Origin: Sclerotiophoma versabilis
Lineage: Eukaryota; Ascomycota; Dothideomycetes; Pleosporales; Didymellaceae
Assembly: GCA_012274445.1 (NCBI GenBank)
Contig: JAAROD010000095.1
Location: 1,488,001-1,552,000, forward strand
Direction of reading: 5' to 3'
Length of the DNA: 64,000 nucleotides
Shown: piece by piece, positions 56,017-64,000 of the stretch
Numbering within the stretch: the stretch's first letter is position 1
Layout: every line of letters starts with the position of its first letter
Made by a program: the position numbers and the translations under genes
Notes under the pieces: generated by a model
What the model saw: the letters and a program-made list of their open reading frames with translations, nothing else
Database searches by the model: none
Told to the model about the DNA's origin: nothing

Positions 56017-56284
56017 TCATGGTACCTGGCACGGGTAGTGTAGGTAGGGAAAACCTTTTTGCAGATAGCTTAAGAACTTGGTTCTTCGCCGTACGCTGAA
56101 CAGCATCAATCATATCAAGCGTAATCCTGTAGGTCACTAAATGGAGTACTTACTAGGTTCAAGCTATACTGATTTCGTATAGAAGGTTATCCGTACCCTG
56201 CTGGCGTACGGCGAAGCGATCGAATATTTACGTTGTCTGAACAGAGATTTCCCCAATCTACACTACTTATGCCAGGCACCATGG
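56017..56284. mobile_element. MITE-like element with about 80-bp terminal inverted repeats
   Basis: The left arm (56017-56095) starts CATGGTACCTGGCACGGGTA and ends with CTTCGCCGTACGC. The right arm (56204-56284), read on the minus strand, starts CATGGTGCCTGGCATAAGTA and ends with the same CTTCGCCGTACGC. The arms are similar throughout, with most differences in the middle. A TA dinucleotide flanks each side (56015-56016 and 56285-56286), as for Tc1/mariner target duplications. At 268 bp it has no coding capacity, so it would need a transposase in trans. Confidence 0.75.
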
Positions 56285-57831
56285 TAGTGCTTTGTGATCA
56301 AAACTCGGTAGTAGCCGGTGACTGATAGAAAGTGGTAACGACAGGGCGAATTTGCTACCTGCCTGTGCTGCATTATGCGATGTCGACTAGAACGGGGAAC
56401 ATCGCCTGATGAAACGCTTGAGCAAGATAAGGTTTCTCGAACATGCGCCATGATTTTGAAAATGTAGGGACAAGCTAACGAAGAGACAAACTTAGTAGAC
56501 CTCAAAACTCCGGATAGAATGGTGGGACACAAAAGGCCTCGCCTCTGTGCGAAGCAGGCTGTGCATGATGGTCTGCAGTACTACTTAGCTTTAGGAAGCT
56601 ATTATATTAATGTTCTGTAAGTAAGGCAGCGTAGCCATCTGATGTGCATACTTTCCATGTGTATAAACAGGGAGTAGCGACGCCAAAGCGTCATCACAAT
56701 CTTCAATGATGCCACATAACTCCTGAATCTTCTTCGTTTTTCTTGTACATCACTAAATATCCTGAGAAATTCATGTTCACAGTGTATCGTATGGCGTCTA
56801 TCGAATGTCCAAACTGTTTCTTGATGCGCAATCTTTATAAAACAGCTCTGCGAGGTTCTTTCAACGGAAAGACATAGGTTTTGGAACCTTGAAAGCACGT
56901 CTTTGGAAAGGGTTGCATTCAAGTACTCTAGTGGCATCCATTAGATAACAAATATATCGAACTGATTCCCAGCTGCTATGGTCTTGGAGAAGTTGCTACC
57001 GCATTTGATGGACAACTTTGCGAATTCTGGTGTTTTATCTGATAGCGAGCTCGCAGATACGTTCGACCATGCGAGCGATCTAATGACGATGGTAAAGAAA
57101 GAACACGGCAACAGCCACTACGTTGGGATTGGCGGTGCCTTAGCGACGTTCTAGCCAGGTTGATTCTGAGGATGAAATTTCAGGGAGCAGTGTGTTCTGT
57201 TCCTCCAAGTTTTGTGGGGTTTCTTAGGTGATGGTTGCCAACAAGTGATGTTGTCCCTATACCGTAATTGGCTTCGGTTAATCAAAAGGAGTGAACATCA
57301 GAATTTGTCTACTAATCTCTTGAAGTAGGACATACACGTTTATCAAAATTATAACTGTGATTTTCTGTCAAACAGTAACAGCTTAACATCAAAAAATGTG
57401 TCTTAACTAAATTTCGATCTGAATATGTTTAGTCGGCTGTTACAGTGAATTAGGGGCATATCTAAAGGGCTGACTCAGCCCTCTACTAAGCAGTCTCCCC
57501 CTACTAGGTAATTATCATATTAATATGTTTCGCTATCTAGGTACCTGCATCTACATATATGCTGGAGTGCGCAAGCTTGGCCAGGTAGTGCACATCGCGC
57601 GCTTGAACACGGTATGAATATAGTGGTGGTCCTGCTAAACGGGGCCAGACCTAGGATACATGGATGATACATGATGGTGCGAGAGCACGGACAGTGGTCG
57701 GAAGCTTCGGAGGTACTCTAGTCGGCCCAGCCGAATGCATGGTGCCGGCTCGGGACTTTGAGCGTTATGGTCATAGTATAAGTAGCAAAAGTCAAAAAAA
57801 ATTAGTGCCACGAGGAAAATTAGGAGGAACA
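56285..57831. other. Gene-poor region between the TIR element and the bANK gene
   Basis: Contains two fragments of possible coding sequence: a minus frame at 56602-56937 and a plus frame at 56978-57154 (58 codons: EKLLPHLMDNFANSG, then SELADTFDHASDLM). The second has good coding texture and may be the end of a lost gene. Neither can be assigned. 57270-57540 is TA-rich. Confidence 0.4.
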
Positions 57832-58756
57832 ATGTCGCCAACAGAGGAAGACGACGACTGGAGAAAGCTGACCGATGTGGGTGAGCGACGACGAGTTCAA
57901 AATAGAATTGCGCAGCGTAATTATCGTAGGTGATCTTTCAATCAAGTGAACGCCACCTATGGCTAACCTATTAGGCCGCAATATCAAGCGCCAGCTACAG
58001 CAACTGAAGATGCTCAATCAGGGTCTATCTTTTAGCTCACCGATATCCAAGCAGCAGCAACAGTCTTCGCAGATGCCATCCCAACAATCGATTCAGTTCA
58101 GGAAGATAAGTTCCGCTTCAAACGTGCTCTTGCCTGATCTGGATACAACAGACCTCCCAGCAGCAGAACTATCGGATGTATCCTCTATCCAAGCTGTCTT
58201 GTTTGGTGGTACAGAAGAAACAGAAACAGTTTCGTCGATGCCAGATCAAGAAGACTGTAATGTCACCTCACAACAACATGATGATAGCACTGCTGAACTC
58301 GACTTTATGACGCCTCTTACGGATCTAGAGAGTAAAATTCTCATATTGGTATGTCTGCTATAAGCGCCTCTCACTCGGCCTTGCTAACAGTGCCTTACTC
58401 AGGGTCGCTCTACGGTGCAGTCATCGCCATCTGCCTTATCGTCACAGCATACTTCGTCTCAAAACTCCAATGCTTTACAGAAAGCTGTGATAAGGGGTCG
58501 TTTTCATATTGCAGAGCTTCTTGTTGAAAATGGTGCTGATGTCTATACTGTAGACGAACAAGGAAACAATATCTTGCATCTTGCCGCACAGTTCGGCTAT
58601 GCATCCTTGGTTTCATTTGCTTTGTCACATTGTCTAAATGTCAACGGCATCAATGTTTCAGGAGAGACTCCGTTACACTTGGCGATAGAGAATGATCATG
58701 TGGAAATTGTGCACATGCTACTAAGAGCTGGAGCGGACATGGAATTCCAGTCGTAA
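57832..58756 (+). CDS. bANK transcription factor: basic region plus ankyrin repeats (ToxE type)
   Basis: The model is join(57832..57925, 57975..58348, 58403..58756), 273 aa. Exon 1 carries a bZIP-type basic region, RRRVQNRIAQRNYRR. The intron falls inside the last Arg codon and the frame continues NIKRQLQQLKMLNQG without a true leucine zipper. The middle is Gln/Ser-rich. Three ankyrin repeats fill the C-terminus: NALQKAVIRGRFHIAELLVENGADV, GNNILHLAAQFGYASLVSFAL and GETPLHLAIENDHVEIVHMLLRAGAD. A basic region with ankyrin repeats and no zipper defines the bANK family, whose founder TOXE of Cochliobolus carbonum controls a secondary-metabolite toxin cluster. This protein is shorter than TOXE, and its stop truncates after the third repeat. 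No biosynthetic genes are in view. Introns have good signals (GCTAAC and CTAAC branches). Confidence 0.82.
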
Positions 58757-58923
58757 TGAATACTATATATGTGAAAGATATAATGTAGTAACACCACGTG
58801 CTAATAATGACAAACAAGAACGTTCCATATCGTACAGCAGAATCGTGGGCATCGATACCGGTTTGCTGAATAGCCTACGTTTTGGAAGTAAGCAAAACAG
58901 CTATTTGCTCCAAGACGTCCACT

Positions 58924-60453
58924 TCATCCTGTGACCCGATCTATGGCATTCTCCCTACCTAGCTTGTGTCCGATCCTCAATAATTGGTCTAAGAACAAGA
59001 GCTGCAATAGTCTGCGGTACAGATATGGCAGCATTTTGCAGACCCGATTCTGCCGCCCTGTATCACACTCCATATATTTACATCTTCGCTTTGGGCGGAG
59101 CCATCGTTCGTTTGGTGCCTCGCTGCCTCTACTTCGATTATGGAAGATGTCAATCATTGAGTGACGCTGCATAAGGATCCTGAGATCAGGATAATGAGTG
59201 TTCTTGCTGTGCTTGAAGCGCTCATAATCATTGATAGAACAGTAATCGTATGGACCAACTGGCCAGACCCCCAGATGATATGTAATCAAGACGACGGGTA
59301 ATTTGTCTCCCTTTCGTGGTTTTTGGCGCTTTGGTGTCGAGAGGGTTGAAAGTCTCGGTAGCACAATGTTTGTCGCTGGGACGATTATGGCGGAAAGCAA
59401 GTTCGCCATTGCTCCAATTCTTATCCCGTGGTCCTTGAGCGATCAGCTCACGGTGACGCTATTTCTTGCTTGTTCATTCAAGTAGAGTCAACTGATGGAT
59501 CTTACGCTGTAGAAGAGGGCCCAGAATATCCGATACAAGAAGACAACTGCACGAGGTAGACGTGTTGTACCCTCTGTGTCGTATCGGAGAAGATATCCGT
59601 GGTGCATAGGAAAATTCGATAGGCTTGGCGTTCCTCACTGACTTCCATGTGTTTTCCTCCTCGATACCAGCAACGACTAAAGGACATAGAGATAAGTGCG
59701 ACAATAGTGCAATGAACCATGTACCAGAAACGGATAGCCTTGTGGTCACTGGAGATCCGGGCAAGCGGCAAACATCCGAGAACAAACCGAATGATGTTCC
59801 CCACGCCAGCGAAGCGACTTGCCCATACGGTTGCCGTAGATTGTTGTTCCCGTAGACAAATATCGATACTTGACTAGTGGAGACCTAATTGGAGTGGCTG
59901 GAATAAAATACTCTGAAAATTAACCGACGAAAGGGCCGCATATCAAGCGATGGTTGCCCACGTATCGTCATTCTTACCTATATCGAATAGCGTGCAAAAC
60001 GCCTTTGAAACTGGCTCGCCCACGCTAACATTATAGCAGCGAATACGGTAGACACCATATCTCCTAGAACGAATGGCCTCCGTCGGCCCGATCAGATACG
60101 AGATCGATCACTGATGGCAGTCACAATAGGTTGGTTTATGGAGTTGTAGATCGGCGCAGCCGCCCAGATAAGTGGGGCTGAAGTATGGACGTACCGAGAG
60201 AAAACAAGCAGAACGAAAAGTAGGAGAATATCGTCGACGACAAGACCTGTCGCCTGCGTAAAATTTTAGCCTCCGAAACCTCGTGATCGGCTCGATATGT
60301 GACGTACCCTCCAAACTCAAAAGGTATGGCCACAAAAGACCGGGTGGCTAGCTTTTGGTGCCCTTGCTTCGACCACTCTATGGTGGCTACTGGAACCACC
60401 TTACTGGCGCTTAGAGATGCAAAGCCGCTCCCGAAAAGCGTGGGAGGTAACAA
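58924..60453 (-). pseudogene. Sucrose/SLC45-type (GPH-like) MFS sugar transporter, decayed
   Basis: Family motifs lie in order but in different frames. EFGG joins RQVLSSTIFSYFS (helix 1) across a plausible intron, 60253-60307. Then come SAPLIWAAAPIYNSINQPIV (frame C) and AISDRSRI, a TGA, SGRRRPFVLGDMVSTVFAA with the RRRPF signature. VWASRFAGVGNIIRFVLGCLPLARI follows, then RVQHVYLVQLSSCIGY, and finally LQNAAISVPQTIAALVL near the C-terminus. At least two frame changes and several stops separate these blocks. Members are proton-coupled disaccharide symporters in the plasma membrane. Conservation of the remaining blocks suggests fairly recent loss. It is convergent with the bANK gene, 168 bp away. 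Confidence 0.7.
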
Positions 60454-63400
60454 TTCGCGCCCTTTTCTTGCGAGAGATATAATGCTGTGCCCTCAGATAT
60501 ATTTATCTTAACTATCTGTGCTAATGGTCAAAGTTATATCAGATCTACCCTTAATCTAAGAATAGATGATTTGAGCTGCAATACTTGAACTCGCCAAAAG
60601 TCTGGAACTCCTGCGAAACTGTCCACGTGGAATTGACTTTGACTTCTCAACTAATCGTCACATCAGAAACCTAGGTGAAATCATTTCATATATTGCAATG
60701 GGCTGCAGCGAGCCACCAAACTTAGTCGGTAGAGATGAGGGCTTACTACAAGGGTTTAGTAATCCCGTATGTAAGCCGCTGACCTTATTTGCTAGCACAA
60801 TGTATCTGATGTACTTATGATTCTTACTGACAGTACTATTCTTATTGTCGATAGAGAATGTGAAGGTGTCTGAGTTGTGAGCTGCGAATTGTGCTGACAT
60901 AAGATACTGCAAAGCAAAGGACCACATCGCAGACACGCATCTGCGCCTTCACCGGCTTGCATATCCATCTTTCATTGAACAGATCTCTTGAGACCCAGAA
61001 AGAACATAGCAAGTTCTGCAGTGAAGCCTGCGATACTCGGGACAAGTGAGGCGATCGTTGCGCTTGTTCGGGAGTCGTCTAAAGCTGCATAGATCTCTCG
61101 TGCGTAGCGTTGTCTTTCGTTACAGACACCTGTCCTTGTTGCAGTTACTAAATGATCATTCATGTGTGTCTACGGTACGTATGTTAGATCGAGATATGGT
61201 GGTTCAACAATAGCTCGAGCAAAATGTTAGTATTGCATTGGAAGGAGATGCTCTCAGTGCTGGAGCTGTCATTGAAACAACAGCAATATTCTGAAATGTA
61301 TATTTACATCGCTGGAACAGTATTTGCCACCTTTCAGGTTGAACAAACCTATCTTTAGCCAGATGAGTTTGTAGCTGGGTGGTGCATGACGCTGGGCGTG
61401 ACTTTCGTCCAAGATGAAGATATATTATTTGGGAATTGTGAGACCCGTTGCCCTCAAAAACTTCCCCTTTTACAATACGCATAACAGAAGGTTTTTTTTG
61501 CAGATATCTACTCGACGAATTAGGGGTGTGTTGTGCTAGCATATGCAACTTTTTAAGCGAGGCTCTCCATCTTGATGCCTCAAGCCACTGATGCCTGAAA
61601 CTGACTTGTGGGGTGGACACCTAGCTATTCAATCTATCGCAGCTATGCTTGTCACAAAGTCACGTCGAATGTAGAATATTATTGATCGAAGGCTTCTCTT
61701 TATTTTTAGCTCTATCCTCTTTCGCTATAGCGCAGACAGGACGTCTAATTTCCGCAACGTCTGAGCAACTTAGCATAGCAAGTAGATATAACCTCGTCGC
61801 ACAAGTCAAGCAGATAGCTGGCAACTAGGATGCCTAGCTATCGTTTGTATGCGAATCTTGTCTCAGAACGCAGTAGGCATACCAAGATGCTCCATCAGTG
61901 CCATGCTGCAATGTTCTGTATGGTGATACGAGAGCGAATGCCTATCCAACAATGTGGCGTCCTGCTTAAGGCTCTTGTATAATCTTCTCCACATTAGAGC
62001 ACAATGGACCATGTGCTCTCATACTAGTGTGCAGTAGCCATCTGGTACGAGGTATTTTGACACTTCTTCCGTAACCCGACGTGTAGCGTTGACAGAGCCA
62101 TGTGCCTGCCATAAACCATGCACTTAAAGGTGGCAAGGTTCTTAGTGTGAACACGGCGTGGGGACCGAAATGGTTCCTAACACATTGTACGTGCAGCCGT
62201 TATTGCAGGCTTCAATGAGCGTAAAATTGGGGAACCCCTGAGTTCACAAGCAGGCTGTTGGTTATGCTGGGGATACCCCGCATCTGCGGGCATGTACAAC
62301 ATGGCCGTTGCTGCGACACTAGTATATACCAGAGATAATCTAGTCGGGAAATATGCAAGCGCCCAACTCGTGTCCCTGCCCTCGACCTTCCGGCCGCCAG
62401 CTAGCAGGGCGCGGCCCTACCCTTATAACCTTAGATAAAAGACTAGTGCAGCTTTAGGAAGGTGCTTGACCTAGAAAGTACTACTAAGGGATTATGCTTA
62501 CTCTAATTGCTGCTAATAACAGTGGTTATTCGCCTAATCTCCTTTACTTTGCTAGTGCCGCTCCCGCTCCTTGCTAGCGTACGGTGGAACAATCACATCT
62601 CCAAGGGGTCTTGCCCAGATACGAAACTGACCGCTTACTGCATAATTCCTTCTGAGGTAAAGGGTACAGTCAGCATGAGTAAGCTTCTTGATTCCGGGGC
62701 GATGTAGTTTTCCTTTACTAAAGCCCAGTAATTTTAGTCGCTTGGTTTCCCCATTATACACTAACTGGGCTAGGATGGACTAAAGCTCGTTATACTTTTA
62801 TAGGTGTTTTTTGCAGATGTACGGGAGTATATTATCTTTGGGGTTCGCTAGATGGAGCTATTAACTGCTATATTGGAAATGAAGTGGGGGGGGGGGGGGG
62901 GGGGGGTTAGAACGCGCATTGTGATGATAAATTTTGAGCAAGGATGAACGTGCGACTGCTACTTAGAGCAGGGTGAAAGGAAACAGTTCTTCAATGAGAA
63001 ACTATGTTGTGCCTTAACCTCTATTACTAGCCGTGAGTATATGTAGTGCGGTTGCTCGGTACATATTCTACGTCGATTTGACTCCAATGGATCTGTTGCT
63101 AAAGGTATAACTCATGTGACATCTACACGTCTGCAGTTGGGTGTTCTGCCTTCGCGTGGACAAGGGAGTGATCAAGCATTCGCATGGAGTCATTCAGTTG
63201 CAATCTTACCACCCACTCTGGCAGGTCTCTGCAGGGTCGACAGTCGAACAGAAGAAGGCAATGGGGATAAACTGCCCCAAAATCTCTTGACAGCGAATGA
63301 CGATCTTGCTGTTGAAATCTGGCTTGGTCATATTAAAAGGGGTTTTGCACGCAAACGTGTAGACTGAGATTATGAGCCCAGCTTGATGTGCCTACTTTTT

Positions 63401-64000
63401 TTTTGGGCAGCTTGGTTTACATACACAAGGTCGATACAGGGTATTTTTGGTTTGCTGAATAGCCGCAAGGAGCTCAAAGCAGCATAGAGGTCAAGTTGTA
63501 GCTGACTAAGGCTTGATTGGTTTGTAGCCTTGTGAAGTGGACATTCTTGAGGTCAGGCAATATAGCTGGAATGAAGTAACGTCGTTGATGTCGCCCCAGC
63601 AGTACGAAAGAGTCTAGTACGCAACAAGTTCCCACGCTTCTTGGTGGAAAGTCGAGTATCCCAATGAACAGACCATGGGATTGTTGGGAAGGCCAGGACG
63701 GAGACGCAGGAAGCATATCTCCTCGCACAGGTATTGTTCTGAACCCCGGAAATGGCAGGGACGAGATAGATGTTTGCGAGGAAGTAGCCATTGCAGGTTA
63801 GCCGCTAGCTTCTTCTGAAAGAGTGCATGCCTTAAGGGTTAGGATGAGTGGTTGCATCAGGCTGAAAATTACTTTAGGCTGTGAATTGTAAAATGTATGC
63901 AGGTTGAATGGCTCATTTAGCTGATACTGATCATCCTCTATGATTGATGCCTGTGCGAGAAGAGGCAACAGCGCCTATAGGCCTACTCCAACCTTCAAAG
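60454..64000. other. Gene-poor terminal region
   Basis: No supportable intact gene. A minus frame at 60972-61163 contains RTSATIASLVPSIAGFTAEL and looks like the start of a degraded fungal membrane protein; frames at 60658-60936 may be its continuation. 61204-61620 and 63474-63791 (minus) are unassigned. 61960-62860 is rich in CTAG and TTAG words typical of decayed repeats. A G run occurs at 62886. Confidence 0.45.
62886..62906. repeat. Poly-G homopolymer, 21 bases
   Basis: Uninterrupted guanine run in the gene-poor region. A potential G-quadruplex former; its length should be treated as approximate. Confidence 0.9.

Noticed and set aside
1..64000. CRISPR array, rRNA, bacterial-type operons or promoters
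   Set aside because: None seen. The tandem repeats present are simple minisatellites without spacers, and the genes are spliced eukaryotic genes.

Overview
This window looks like a chromosomal segment of a filamentous ascomycete (Pezizomycotina, most likely Dothideomycetes; the class is an inference). The basis is short 48-160 nt introns with GTATGT/GTAAGT-type donors and CTAAC/CTGAC branch sites, plus a heterokaryon-incompatibility relic, a berberine-bridge oxidoreductase, a bZIP-ankyrin regulator, TA-rich repeat islands and many Pezizomycotina-type proteins. Coding sequences were rebuilt by hand from open frames, splice signals and phase. Joins are therefore predictions, although phase closed exactly in every spliced model given with exon coordinates.

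Layout. 0-8.4 kb is mixed: a BTB-like protein with an in-frame TGA, COX11, a zf-HIT protein, a decayed HET gene and a membrane-anchored surface protein with an in-frame TGA. 8.4-10.2 kb is TA-rich and geneless. 10.2-51.3 kb is the gene-dense core. It holds a secreted FAD oxidoreductase, a Gag1-like clamp protein, RFC1 divergent from mitochondrial uL16m, sphingosine-1-phosphate lyase, a monocarboxylate-type MFS transporter with an in-frame TAG, DNA polymerase iota and a conserved orphan. Further along are a TMEM135-like protein, two bHLH regulators, a secreted cysteine-rich glycosidase-like protein, kinetochore NKP2/Cnl2 divergent from EAF3, nicotinamide riboside kinase, an ARMH3/DUF1741 protein, a TAG-interrupted membrane protein, a single-pass membrane protein and an MPPED-type phosphoesterase. 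51.3-64 kb is gene-poor. It carries a short TIR element, a small bANK (basic region plus ankyrin) regulator and a frameshifted SUT/SLC45-type sugar transporter.

Functional links. The core is mostly housekeeping: replication and translesion synthesis (RFC1, Pol iota), chromatin and kinetochore (EAF3, NKP2), mitochondria (COX11, uL16m) and metabolism (DPL1, NRK1). There is no operon-like logic. Neighbours are arranged as divergent or convergent pairs. The right-hand compartment resembles the variable, gene-poor parts of plant-associated fungal genomes.

Most notable: the Pol iota model needs a 6-nt microexon that encodes the first catalytic aspartate. Four otherwise open genes carry in-frame stops. 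A bANK regulator of the ToxE type sits next to a dead sugar transporter in the sparse compartment.
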